A DNA stretch of 64,000 nt from contig JARFXM010000001.1 of the NCBI GenBank assembly GCA_029532625.1, positions 1,272,471 through 1,336,470 of the forward strand, given 5' to 3'. A program made the position numbers and the translations under genes. The stretch is from Lomentospora prolificans. Its lineage: Eukaryota > Ascomycota > Sordariomycetes > Microascales > Microascaceae. Within the stretch, counting starts at the first letter, position 1. The number at the start of each line of letters is the position of its first letter. The notes under the pieces were generated by a model. It searched no databases. It had not been told where the DNA came from and was given only the letters and a program-made list of their open reading frames with translations. Shown here in pieces: positions 37,419 to 47,899 of the stretch.

Positions 37419-38639
37419 ATGGTCGGCGACATCGAGACCAAGTTCCAGGCTGCTATCGACGCAGGGAAGATCAACGGCGCCGTCATTTGTGCCACCGACG
37501 CCGAGGGTACCTTTGTCTACAATAAAGCACTAGGACAACGCACCCTGCTGTCCGGCCAGAAGGAGCCGGAGCGGCTTGACGACATCCTGTACTTGGCGTC
37601 GGCCACGAAGCTGATTACCACTATTGCGGCTCTCCAATGTGTCAACGATGGCTTGCTGACCCTGACCGGCGACCTGTCCTCCGTCGCGCCGGAGCTCGCC
37701 GCGAAGCAAGTGCTTACCGGATTTTCCGAGGATGGCGAAACACCTCTTCTGGAACCGCTGACTCGGCCAATCACGCTGGAGATGCTGCTGACGCACAGCT
37801 CCGGCCTCTGCTACGACTTCCTGCACCCTCTAACTGGGAAATGGAACCAAAAGTTCAACCCTCCCCAGGAGGGTCAAGTCCGGCCAGTCGAGGAATCTTT
37901 CAAACATCCGCTCGGGTTCCAACCCGGCACCAGTTGGATGTACGGGCCGGGATTGGACTGGGCTGGCCTCCTGGTCGAACGAGTGACAGGTCGCAGGCTG
38001 GGCGAGTACATACAGCAGCGCATCTTTGACCCGCTCGGCATCACTGACGCTCAGTTCTACCCTGTCACGCGCGAGGACTTGCGTGCGCGCCTCGTTGACC
38101 TTAACCCGGACGATCCGGACGCTTACGGCCGTGCCGTCTCAGGTGGCGGGCCCGGTGGGAACTTGCACTCTCGTGGGGACTTTGGCGGCCATGGCCTGTT
38201 CATGACCGGCCCTGACTACGCCAAGGTGCTGCGCTCGCTGCTGGCCAATGACGGCAAGCTGCTTGAGGCCGCTACCGTTGATGACATGTTCCAGCATCAC
38301 CTAAGCACCGAAGCGACCGCAGGACATCAGGCAGCCCTGGAGAGCCCCGCAGGTGTTTTCTTCCGGGTGGGTGTCGAGCCTGGACTGAAGGTGGAGTTAG
38401 GCTACGGCCTTGGTGGCCTCTTGACACTACAGGGCATCCAGGACTGGTATGGTGAACACACGCTTACCTGGGGCGGAGGATTAACGTTTACTTGGTTCAT
38501 CGACCGCAAGAATGACCTGTGCGGGCTTGGCGCTATCCAAGCCGCATTGCCCTTCAACTACGCCGAAGTGGACGGGCTCAAGCAGACCTTCCGCCGGGGT
38601 ATTTACCAGGAGCGCACAGCGTGGAAGAACTCGGAATAA
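37419..38639 (+). CDS. Serine beta-lactamase-like / transesterase-like hydrolase
   Basis: An intronless 406-aa protein; the start ATGG has a good fungal context (CCATCATGG). The SxxK nucleophile motif is SATK (Ser61, Lys64). The second motif Tyr is Tyr175 in WMYGPGLDWAG, a form seen in fungal transesterases such as LovD rather than the YxN of bacterial class C enzymes. A WGGG segment (351-354) followed by FTWFIDR fills the place of the KTG-type motif. Members are esterases, acyltransferases or beta-lactamases; the substrate is not predictable. There is no signal peptide, so it is probably cytosolic. Codon use is GC-rich and contrasts with the neighbouring repeat block. No biosynthetic cluster is nearby, so a secondary-metabolite role is only a possibility. 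Confidence 0.92.
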   Translation: MVGDIETKFQAAIDAGKINGAVICATDAEGTFVYNKALGQRTLLSGQKEPERLDDILYLASATKLITTIAALQCVNDGLLTLTGDLSSVAPELAAKQVLTGFSEDGETPLLEPLTRPITLEMLLTHSSGLCYDFLHPLTGKWNQKFNPPQEGQVRPVEESFKHPLGFQPGTSWMYGPGLDWAGLLVERVTGRRLGEYIQQRIFDPLGITDAQFYPVTREDLRARLVDLNPDDPDAYGRAVSGGGPGGNLHSRGDFGGHGLFMTGPDYAKVLRSLLANDGKLLEAATVDDMFQHHLSTEATAGHQAALESPAGVFFRVGVEPGLKVELGYGLGGLLTLQGIQDWYGEHTLTWGGGLTFTWFIDRKNDLCGLGAIQAALPFNYAEVDGLKQTFRRGIYQERTAWKNSE

Positions 38640-41298
38640 ACTTCGTGATGATGGAACCGGCCCGAGGAGGGAAAGGGGTGTGATTAGTGTTCTCTGCTTT
38701 CTTGTCTACGTCTCAACCAGCCATTAGCCTGTAACATGACGGCATATCATTCAGGAGCAGACACATTACGGATCTTGATAGCCCGTCGAATGGATTTTGA
38801 GTCGTGTGAACCCTTCGATCGTGAGGAAAGAAGATACTGGGAGAAGAAAGCTGGCATGGAGAGATTTTTTTGAGGCCGCGAGACGAGCGGCCTCCCGAGT
38901 CCTTGCATCGTTGAGTATCTATTTCATGAAAATTGATTTTCGAGAGGCAGGCCTCCCTTCGATCTAAAATTGCCAGTCGTCGCTTGCCGTCCAGTGTCCC
39001 AATCCAGCCTCTTCATCAAAGACCCAATCAAACATGAAAATGAGTGCGACCGATGTTGAGTTCTCTATCATGCCCGCAGTCTCCAGACCCCTTTGGATCA
39101 CTAGACGCGGATGTAGAGACAGGTCAGATAGATATATTCCATGTAAATAGGAATGGAGGAACTAGCCCTTGCACTTTTGAAACTTCCCTGATGCATATTG
39201 AGTTCTAGCAGTAGGTTTAGGCCATGAGAAACAAGTCCTTATGCTCTACTTGAGCACAGTGAATGTCTATACTAACTTTATTGTTCCAATACTCCTTTGG
39301 AATATTTTCTAAATATCTTGCATATGAGGTATTTTACCTCGTTGTATGTATTGTCTTCTTTCCTGGTAGATCATGACATGGTTGGTGTTGATTGAGTCCT
39401 TTCGCTCAACAGGTGGTCTAAACTGGGTGAATCATTATTGATGATCTAATATCTGTATACTTAAGGGTGTAATTTAAGTAGTTATAATCACTAAATTTCT
39501 TCAATAGAGGTTTTTATCCCCTTATAGCCATGGCCTTCTTGGAATGAGCAGGCTATAAATGTGTAATTATGCTCACCTAATATTGTGAAGAACTCTTTAG
39601 AGAAGTTTAAGATGTGTACTAATACTTTGTATCTTATTTCAAGCTTCTTAGGAGACTCTGTATTCGTGTCGAGCCAAACCCGAATAAGGTAATGATGTGC
39701 TTAGTAACAAGGCCAACTTGGGCATAGGCCAGCGCTTCCAAGGAGTGACCCAGCCAGCCCCGTCTCTAGGATTCCGCCCTATCAATCTCCCCTTGAATAT
39801 TTGGTTGTCTGTCGAGAGTCGAAAGAGGGGCTGGGCGGTGAGGCTCAGCAGTAAAAGACCAGCTTCGTTCTTCCAAGACTAGCTGGCGAGATCCTGATTG
39901 CCTCAGTCACTGTATTTTTCAACCAGAGAGATGTTAGGATATTACGCTAACCCAAATCCAGCACCCATCGGCCCGCACGCACCTCGGGTTAGGGGTTCTG
40001 GCGGAGACAAAAACTTGTCCTCATTATCCTGCCAGGCAAATTTCGTCTGGAGGCTGTTCCTCTTGGATCATCATTTTCCATCGTTTCTAATAAACAGTAA
40101 TTGATTCATTTTTTTTTTTTCATAATTTTTCTTTTTGGTGGCCGGATTCGGGATCATTTGTCTAACCTTGATTGATCGCCTACAGGGAGTGACATAGCAC
40201 TCTAAGATTGAGCGCTAGCAGCCAAATATGGGGGCACGTGCCGATGCATGCCTGGCAAAGCTGGCAACAAGTTGCGGCCCAAGGCACTCTGCACTTGACC
40301 TTCCATGAGGTAAATCTGCGAAGAAGAAACAGGCTCAATGGACTGTGCACTACTAAAGTACCAAGGTACAGAGAGCTATGATTAGAGATTCATTAGAAAG
40401 CAATAAAAGTTAGAGAAATTACTCTACTGATCTAAAAGAGGAATGGTATATTGGTATGACAGTCGCCTGACAAGTCAGGCATGTCCTCCTTGCTCCCGTG
40501 GCCCTTGTACGCCGCACCTCTTGCTCCTTAATGGTTGTACCATTGTTTTTTTTTTTCAAAAAAATTAAACTTGAATTTTTAAAAAACTTCTAAAAAGTTA
40601 AAAAGTAAACTTAAGGTTTAGCTAATTCAGCTCGATACAGGCTTTAAATACACCCCCATCCCCACAGGATGGATCGAGGGAGGGATCAATAACTTCTCAA
40701 ATGCTACGAAGCGGGGCCATCCAATGGAACCGACCAGGGAAGACGTCGAGTCAATGAGAAGAGCCTGGCCCGGCCGCGACTGTTGCAGCCAGCGACCCTT
40801 TCCGGATAGGACGCCAGAACCGTGTCTAATGACTGATAACGAAGAGACATCGTTTTCCCCTCTTGCTGGCCTTTGTCGGCCGCTTTGACACAGAAGCAGC
40901 ACCCGCAGCTGCCACTGTGCTCAAAGTCTGCCTTGCCCAGTGGCTCATCCACGCTCCAAAAGGTACAATTATGGGTTGAAAGTCTTCGAAAGTGCGGGGT
41001 GTGCCGGCACGGGTGACAGCTCAGGGGATAAACTTACCGGACTACTCGAGGGGTGCGTGGCGCGAGTATTTGGTGCGGCTGAACATGGGTCCATGGATAT
41101 GGTTTCAGCCGCATGCGCTCAGCTCGCGACACTCTCCCAAAATGGTGGACGCTGGCAGACTATTAGGTATTAAATAGAAAGAAGTCGACTTCAGCTCCGG
41201 CGACTGACATCTCTCGAGCGTTTTACTCGTTCTGTAAACCGCCAATTACAAAGGGAGTGTCATTTCATCTCTGAGAGACTGGTGTCGACCGAGGTAAA
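38640..41298. other. Intergenic, no supported gene
   Basis: About 2.65 kb of mostly non-coding DNA. 39,200-39,660 is moderately AT-rich. 40,540-40,620 has a T run followed by an A/T-rich stretch. Minor open frames near 39,697-40,104 and 40,627-41,177 show no family signal. The 41,150-41,298 segment immediately before the 920-aa gene contains a perfect 12-bp palindrome GAAGTCGACTTC (41,181-41,192) and is the likely promoter/leader. Confidence 0.45.
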
Positions 41299-44061
41299 AT
41301 GTATTCCCAATCAAGTTCCGACCCATATGGAAGCGGACATCCTCCGCCGCCCACCGCATCGCAGAACGGGGAGACCTCCGTTCCTCAGTACGTCACTGAG
41401 CCAGCTTATCCTGCCCCTCAGTACGGTTCGGCGACAGTGCTACAGCCTCAATATGCAACATCTCCGGCATACCCAGTCCCGGTCCCTCAGTATGGGCCAC
41501 CTACGGGGTACCATTCCCCTCAACCCGGAGTTGCCACTGGGTATTATCAACCCCCCCAGATTGCACCAGCTGGAGGATACCAACCCGTTCAAGTTGCACC
41601 TGCCGCAGGACACCAGAATGCGCCAGTTGCGACCTACCAAGTGCCACAGGCTCAACCACTCGCTGGATACTATCATGCTCCTGGCCCTGCATCCCTTGCC
41701 GTAAACGTGGCGCTGCCAAACGGCCTGGTGTCATCCCATGATGCAACTCAATATTCGACGTTTCCAAAAATATCCTCTCCACCGCATATTCGTCCAATGC
41801 CTGGGTATTCACAGCCAGCATATCAACAAGCGGAGCAACAGCCGGCTTCCCAACTCCAGCAAGCTATATCTAGCACATCTCCATATGCCGGACAGTCCCC
41901 ATTACCGCCTACCGCGTATAACTACTCCTCGACACCCGGAATTCCGCAACCTAGTCACGTGCATCCGCCGTCTCAGCCTATTCCTCAGCCGGCACCAGCA
42001 GTTCCACAACCGCCTCCATCACCTAACACAGCTGCCACGACGGGCGGAGATCTATTGTCATCCGTGGTCTCCAAACTTGGTAATCTCGCACTCGCCGGCC
42101 AGGCGATACTGTCCAAATCCTCCCAAACACCTTTGGTACAACCAATGCAGGCGTACGGCAATGTAGCTAGCGCGTCGGTTGACCCTTCAGCAACGCAATC
42201 AAATGCTAGTCCAGGAAGCACATCTATGAGCCCACCTCCACTGCAGCCTTCTCTTGGCACTGCAACTTCGTGCAAAGAGCCTAGAGCATCGAAACCCGCT
42301 GGCACTCCTGCTGCATCCGCTGTCGTCAAGTCCCTTGACGGACCGCCGACCGAGATTCCGCCATGGTGTCTAACTCATGTGACCTACGATGCAGTCTGGT
42401 ACCAGGACAGAGTCGAAAAGTGGCTCACTGTGTGCGCCAAATGCTATATTGATCATGTACAAAGCTCACCGTTAGCCCACGAGTTTGAAAAGGTTACGAG
42501 GCCACGTGGAATCCATAGTAAATGCCGCTTCGATATCCCGCGGATTCGTGACGTTCTCTGGCCTCAGGCTTTATCAGAACGAAACCTTGAATCCCTCAGA
42601 TCATTCGCGAGGACCCGGGCCTCGATGCCCGAGTGTTCACGCCTTAATGCCGTGGAATCGGAGCAACCACGTCAGTGGTACACTGTTGCCGATGGCTCGA
42701 TATTACCCGTCGGGCGACTCTGCGCCGTATGCTACGAAGACCATGTAATGGCTTCCAACTTTGCCGACAAGTTTCAGCTCAGCACTGCATCTTCCCCATC
42801 CTCCAATCCAGTGTGCATCCTGGAAGACGAAGGCCCCCGTCAGGCCCTAAAGCTCTATTCCCCCGATCCCAATGGCTGGCCCAGCTTTATCGCCGCTGTC
42901 AATCGCCGCCTCAGCCTCCCTTACTGCAAGAGGGACTGGGAATATCCCGAATCCCCGCCACGCATGTTCACCCCAGTCTGCAAGATCGACAACTTTGCCA
43001 TCTGCGAATCATGCTACGTCTCCTGGGTAGCATACCATCCCTTCCGCTCGCAGTTCACGGAGCTTAGCCTCCAATCTCAGCAGCCAGGCCTCAAATGGAC
43101 CTGCAACCTCACCTTCCACAATGCGGCTCATTTTGCTCTTGAGGCCGCCAAATACAACAATAACTTCTCTGCCTTCTTGTCCGCCGCGCGGAAGTTGGCC
43201 AAAGAACCGCCCTGCGTGGGCTTTGAAGTGCCCAATACGACATGGTACACATTCCGCGGTGGCTGTGACGGCTTCATGGTGTGTGGTGCCTGTTATGCCG
43301 GCATCATCGAGGCCTGGGGGGTAGGTGGGTATTTCCAGAGCGTCCATCTGCCGCCCGAGACAGTGGCGCGGAAATCCTGCTGCTTGTACGGCTACGGCAG
43401 GAGCCGACGTTATGTCACGCTGATGAACCGGCTGTTCGAGACGATTGAAAAGGAAAGTTTTAGCATCTTTGAAGAGTTTGCCAGGACTATGGCAAGTCTG
43501 CCGGAATGCCCCGGAATGTCTGGGAGGAGGGACGGGGCCTGGTATGGGTGGGACGGGTGTACAATCTGCCCCGCATGCTGGTATGCCGACGTTGAGGGCA
43601 CACCTCTCGCAAGTCAAGCTGTGTTCCTTGGCGAAACACGGACTGGCCCGACGATGTGCAACCTAGGCACTACCCGCACATCTGATGAATGGGGCGCGGC
43701 ATGCGAGAAGGACGATCTGGCAAGTTTCCTCGCCTTTACGAAATCCAGGCGCGCCGTCTGGGACCAATTCGGTTCACCACTGCAAGACCTGTCGCAAAGA
43801 CACAAGACGCTATTAGCCCATGCGGAGAATGTCATGATGCAGCAGCAGGTATACAGAATAAGGGACAATGGCAACTCCATTCAGTTCGGCAGCGGGTCAG
43901 GCCCGACACAGTACTGGGATCGCTCAACTGGAACGTACGGGACCATGGAGAAGATCAAGGTGAATGAGCTAGAGACAAAGTATCAGAGCATTATGCGTGA
44001 GGCTCGGCAAGTCACTGCCATGATGGCTGAACTTGAAGGTCCTTGGAAGGCAGTAGAGTAG
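41299..44061 (+). CDS. 920-aa protein: Pro/Gln/Tyr-rich N-terminus and five Cys-rich CxxC modules
   Basis: A single long exon. Residues 1 to about 230 are low-complexity, rich in Pro, Gln, Tyr and Ala with repeated YPAPQYG/YPVPVPQYG-like units; about 230-350 is Ser/Thr/Pro-rich. From Cys357 the protein is built of five modules beginning at Cys357, Cys446, Cys543, Cys639 and Cys737 (spacing 89, 97, 96, 98 residues). Each has a first Cys, usually a Trp or aromatic pair, a CxxC followed by Tyr or Trp (CAKCY, CAVCY, CESCY, CGACY, CPACW), a later Cys, and a helical linker such as SFARTRASMPEC. Four Cys per module suit a zinc site (inference). No signal peptide or membrane segment was seen. The C-terminus (about 790-920) has a coiled-coil-like segment. 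I recognise no named family; similar hypothetical proteins are known from filamentous fungi. Function unknown, possibly a scaffold. Confidence 0.85.
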   Translation: MYSQSSSDPYGSGHPPPPTASQNGETSVPQYVTEPAYPAPQYGSATVLQPQYATSPAYPVPVPQYGPPTGYHSPQPGVATGYYQPPQIAPAGGYQPVQVAPAAGHQNAPVATYQVPQAQPLAGYYHAPGPASLAVNVALPNGLVSSHDATQYSTFPKISSPPHIRPMPGYSQPAYQQAEQQPASQLQQAISSTSPYAGQSPLPPTAYNYSSTPGIPQPSHVHPPSQPIPQPAPAVPQPPPSPNTAATTGGDLLSSVVSKLGNLALAGQAILSKSSQTPLVQPMQAYGNVASASVDPSATQSNASPGSTSMSPPPLQPSLGTATSCKEPRASKPAGTPAASAVVKSLDGPPTEIPPWCLTHVTYDAVWYQDRVEKWLTVCAKCYIDHVQSSPLAHEFEKVTRPRGIHSKCRFDIPRIRDVLWPQALSERNLESLRSFARTRASMPECSRLNAVESEQPRQWYTVADGSILPVGRLCAVCYEDHVMASNFADKFQLSTASSPSSNPVCILEDEGPRQALKLYSPDPNGWPSFIAAVNRRLSLPYCKRDWEYPESPPRMFTPVCKIDNFAICESCYVSWVAYHPFRSQFTELSLQSQQPGLKWTCNLTFHNAAHFALEAAKYNNNFSAFLSAARKLAKEPPCVGFEVPNTTWYTFRGGCDGFMVCGACYAGIIEAWGVGGYFQSVHLPPETVARKSCCLYGYGRSRRYVTLMNRLFETIEKESFSIFEEFARTMASLPECPGMSGRRDGAWYGWDGCTICPACWYADVEGTPLASQAVFLGETRTGPTMCNLGTTRTSDEWGAACEKDDLASFLAFTKSRRAVWDQFGSPLQDLSQRHKTLLAHAENVMMQQQVYRIRDNGNSIQFGSGSGPTQYWDRSTGTYGTMEKIKVNELETKYQSIMREARQVTAMMAELEGPWKAVE

Positions 44062-45953
44062 GGATTGCCAGGATTTCGCTCACTAACTCTTTCTTTATTG
44101 GCGTTTGAAGAGTCGACTCTACAAGCTATCAACTAATTTAGAGAGTGCAAGCTGTAGTTAATAGTAGGTTAAAGGTCGTCAAGCCACTAATCCCCAAAGA
44201 AGTGTCAAAGTATAGTACCAGTAGCCGTTTTAAGTCTCTGGTAGGTATCCGGTCAGTTCTCACAGCGAAGGATATATGCTCCGCCGTCCCTAAAAACTGC
44301 ATTCTCTATACAATGAGCTGGTATTGGTTGAGGAAAAAAAAAAGCCAATTCTATCGGCTACGCTGCGCGTGCGCCGGAGCTACAGCTGTTGGAGATAACA
44401 TCGTTTTATGGAGCAGAAGGAGAGCTTCAAAGAAAATGCCGGTCCAGAGTCCGAGACCCAGAACGGCCGCCATGCACCGGAGTAGTAACCTAGAATTTTT
44501 AGACGAGTCACTCGTCTCGTGGAATAGACATTTCTTCCTCTGGGGCAGCCTAGAATATGACAATCCACTATCCCGTCATTCACGCCTTCTACCACTACCC
44601 TGCCGCTCAGTCATGGTCGAGCCCATCATGTCGGTGCAGATTGTCCTGCCTGTTGGCTCTTCCTTATTCTCATAATAGCCGTAAGGTAGGGCTGGGTAAG
44701 GGTGGCGAGTAACCTCAAATGCATATCGTGTAGGATAGGGATCCATTGGGGTTGCTGCTGTCGCTGTTTAGTGTTCAACCAAGTTCCCGCTGATGGCTTG
44801 TCATTGTGAGTCTCAGCTAAAACTGTAAATAGTACTCAGTGGAGGTGCCAGAGGTACATGCGTCCCCACAGCCGGAGTTTGGAGCATAGTATTCGTCGAG
44901 CCCATTAGTCGCTAGACATTTCCTCATGCCTACGAGAAGTATTTGTGGAGGACACTCTTAGGATATAGTGCGAGAGGGAGATATTGAAGAAGGTCTCATA
45001 CATGTTTCTACTACATGAGCCATGCAAAGCATATCACTCTTATCACTAAAGCTAACTAAAGTTGCCTACGCCGATGTTCATAGAGGCAGTTGTCATGAAC
45101 GCGCTGGGGTCGTGAGCCAAGAGCACTTCCATGCCATTCTTCAGCCTTACAAAACAGTATGATTAGTTATCCAAGGGTGACTTTCCGAAGTGTTACGTGA
45201 TTAAAAGAGGCTTTCCCAAATCGCCTTCCGCGTGAACCGAAAGGGTTTATTTCGTGCCAGATGGTCTCACTATGGTGTGAACATACATAGGATAGGGAAG
45301 CTAGATGCATAAGGTGATGGTTGGGGAGAGATGTTGCTATAAGACACTAAGTAGGAGCGCTGCATTTATTATACATTTGCCATCGAATTATGGCTCCGAT
45401 GCCCCTACTCATCCTGGCTGCTGTCCGCGTATAGTCCTCGTCAACTGAGCGTCGAAGGTGAGATCACGCTAGTAACACGACCACACGCCTTGTCGATCTG
45501 CAAGACGATATTCTTCAAGCTTAACATGCATCCGACAACCCCATTTCCTCACAAACACCACACAGGTATTACCACATGTAATACCCTCTAAACCCACTCT
45601 AGGCGTTACAACATGTAATATCTTCCGGGCCGGTCCAGGAATTACAATGTAACATCTTCTAGAGGCAGTACGGAGCTGTCGAGAGTCGGTAACTATTCTG
45701 TCAACATTGGGCGCTATGAAAAAACTTTTTACAGATCGATAATGGCCCTGCTAACAATCTCAATATCGTGAGAAGCTCAACGGTTAGCAGGATGTCTGTG
45801 GAGACCATGGTAGCGACCTGGCTGTTTGAGGGACTCGGCCTGAACTGTGGGGAAGAGCTCTCTGGGTCACTAACGGATGACAAAAAAACAATACCCGAAT
45901 ATACTCACATCTCATTCTTGGCCAACCACTATCTGGAAAACGAGAAGAAGTTC
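44062..45953. other. Intergenic, with small inverted-repeat cluster
   Basis: The 3' flank of the 920-aa gene followed by about 1.5 kb with no recognised gene. A 176-codon plus-strand frame at 44,145 has no family resemblance and is rejected. A cluster of three TTAC/GTAA inverted repeats lies at 45,565-45,652. Sequence just right of it (to 45,953) may be the decayed 3' portion of the HET pseudogene on the minus strand. Confidence 0.45.
45565..45652. repeat. Three spaced inverted repeats, TTAC-n-GTAA
   Basis: Copy 1 is GGTATTAC-CACAT-GTAATACC (45,565-45,585, perfect 8-bp arms). Copy 2 is TTAC-AACAT-GTAA (45,606-45,618). Copy 3 is TTAC-AAT-GTAA (45,642-45,652). Starts are spaced about 37 bp, and copies 2 and 3 are followed by similar ATCTTC sequences. 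Could be binding sites for a dimeric factor or a degenerating minisatellite. Confidence 0.7.
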
Positions 45954-46426
45954 TTAGTGCACTTCCAGACACTTCTTATAGTCGAACTCGACTAGCTGGA
46001 TAGCTTCAACATCGCCAGCTTCGAGAGTGTCCAGCCAAATGATAGTGCGGCTTGCGGCGCCATAAATGTCTCTCATCATCTGGACCTGGTCAGTCTTCTC
46101 CCTATTATCGGCTTGATTGATACAGATGGCATCTGTCCTTAAACCTCGGCCAGGCTGCCCTCGATGTCAATATTCTCTCAATACGGTGTGCAAGTTCTGG
46201 CCAATGCTATGACCCTTACTGTTGCAGTTTATGTAAATTTTATTAGCCAAGTCGGCCCACACATACGAAAGAGCATCAAAGACCGCTAGATCGAGATTTT
46301 CTTCAATAAGCCTTACCCCTAGGGGCAAGGAATTAGGTCCACGATAGCTATAAGGCTCAACAAATAGTAAGCGGACTTGTCGACCATAGGGGAATTGTAC
46401 TGAAATGAGTCTTCGTTATACGCCAT
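45954..46426 (-). pseudogene. HET-domain (heterokaryon incompatibility) pseudogene, N-terminal part
   Basis: Read on the minus strand from an ATG at 46,426 (MAYNEDSFQYNSPMVDKSA). A one-base frame change then gives VRLLFVEPYSYRG, FDALSYVWADLANK and QNLHTVLREY. After a TGA (46,167-46,169) comes RTDAICINQADNREKTDQV, then MMRDIYGAASRTIIWL. These are the classic HET blocks (ALSYVWG, DAICINQ, QVxxMxxIY, WL). The reading stops at TAA 45,954-45,956, far short of full HET proteins (usually over 500 aa), and the usual RRxWxxQE block is not found. HET proteins trigger vegetative-incompatibility cell death; this copy is dead. It is not RIP-mutated, so it decayed by other mutations or the stop is a sequencing or splice artefact. 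Confidence 0.8.
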
Positions 46427-47245
46427 AGTTTGACGTTTCCACAGGACCAAAAGGTAAAGATCAATATGTTACAAAAATTCTGTAAATTGAATGCGATTTG
46501 ACGTGCTTCCACAAATAAATCGTGGATGTATAAGCGAGTCAAGCCTCGCATCATCAGCACTGCGCCTGGGGTGTTGCTGCCTAAATGTGCACATTCACTT
46601 TGGTTACGTTTTTGACCAACACACACCTTAGGAACCGTACTGAAATATTATCATCTCCTCACAGCCTGTAGCCATTCCGATCATATGCGGAAGACTTGGA
46701 AGGACGCCACGGGCTCGGTCGGATCTCCCGCGGGTTATAGAGGTGTTGCTCTTTCAGTACCTCCTGTTAGAGCCAGATAACCGGCAATAAGGCCACGCCC
46801 AATAAATGACTTAAGGGGGACGCAATTAACAGTGAGTCAATTCATACCTAAACCTCACTGCGAATTCGCAGTCAGCACTTTATTCCCTCTATGTACAACA
46901 TGCATTATTGCGGTCACCACATACACAAGCTAATCTCCTCGCTGATATTTCAGCGTAAAATGGTACCAAAAGGCGAAGCGCCCTGCAAGCGCCCGCAGGC
47001 CAGGTTACTGAGGTATCTTATTGGCTCCGAGAGCAAATATATTAAGCGCTGGGTCTCATCAATGCCCCTGCTTCAGTCTATTTCGAAACGTCTTTGTTGG
47101 CCTTTTAGAGAGGCCAGTGCCTATTAAAAGTGAGTGCTGCCCCCGTGCTAGAGAACTCTCGGACTCATGAGTTTTCAATCTCTAAGCACTACGTCAACTG
47201 GACTCCTATAATCCTCTATATTTTCCCTATTGTTAAGAGATAACG
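46427..47245. other. Intergenic between HET relic and two-exon gene
   Basis: Ordinary composition. No gene recognised; small frames on both strands lack family features. Contains the upstream sequence of the HET relic (minus) and the promoter of the gene starting at 47,246, i.e. a divergent arrangement. Confidence 0.45.
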
Positions 47246-47833
47246 ATGGTTTCTGATAAGAAAAGACTATACATTGCCCTCTACCCTAGCGGAGTCGCCA
47301 ACAACGAAGAGCGAAGGTATTTGGGGATCTTACTATCGTATACCTTTCTCCCTTATCTTAAGCTCACTACAATCTAATACAGATATCATTGGGGCTTCCT
47401 AATCGGCCCAAAGCGCGAAGACCGCCCTCAAGTTCCTGGTGTGCGTTACCACGTCAAGAACAACCCAGTCCAGGGCTGGATCTACGAGGAAGTCGACGTC
47501 GCGAATGTGAAAGGCACCACCAACTTGCTCGCACGCATCATAATCGCCAAAGTTGAAGATGAGAAGCGGCTCATCGGTATCTTCCGCAACGCGCCCGTCG
47601 TCCAGGGCGACCCAAACTGGCGGTGCCGCACCTGGGTGTCCGAAGTCCTGTCAAGGCTCAAAAAGGATGGTATAGCTGTAGGAACGTCGCAGCTAGATTG
47701 GACAAGGATTGAGACGTTAGCGAGGGAATATGTAGCGAAGAAGACGGCAGCTGGGAGGTACTTGAAGGCGGAGGATATGGTATTACCGAAGCCAACGTGG
47801 GATATGCTTGAAGGGAAGGAAATTGTAGCTTAA
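47246..47833 (+). CDS. Small conserved fungal protein (DUF6914-like)
   Basis: Two exons, 47,246-47,316 and 47,383-47,833, separated by a 66-nt intron (GTATTT...CTAATACAG) that splits an Arg codon, give 173 aa. The N-terminus MVSDKKRLYIALYPSGV joins in frame to YHWGFLIGPK, then GVRYHVKNNP, ARIIIAKVED, DPNWRCRTWVSEVL and LAREYVAKKTAAGRY. This layout matches a widespread small ascomycete family of unknown function that I recall as DUF6914 (from memory, not searched). No signal peptide or membrane helix; a soluble cytosolic protein is likely. Its stop codon is 66 bp from the stop of the convergent APH-like gene, so the 3' UTRs probably overlap. Confidence 0.85.
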
Positions 47834-47899
47834 GTGGCGAGCGAGAACTATATGACTCGGTGTATTGCTAGGATAGATAAATAGCACCTTGAAACTGTA

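Noticed and set aside
41181..41192. 12-bp palindrome GAAGTCGACTTC upstream of the 920-aa gene as a regulatory site
   Set aside because: A single palindrome of this size is not enough evidence; noted only within the intergenic entry.
43009..43617. 202-codon minus-strand frame opposite the 920-aa gene
   Set aside because: Antisense to a clearly coding, repeat-structured plus-strand gene; no family resemblance.
44145..44675. 176-codon plus-strand frame downstream of the 920-aa gene
   Set aside because: Composition and peptide are not protein-like and no domain is visible; probably 3' flanking DNA.
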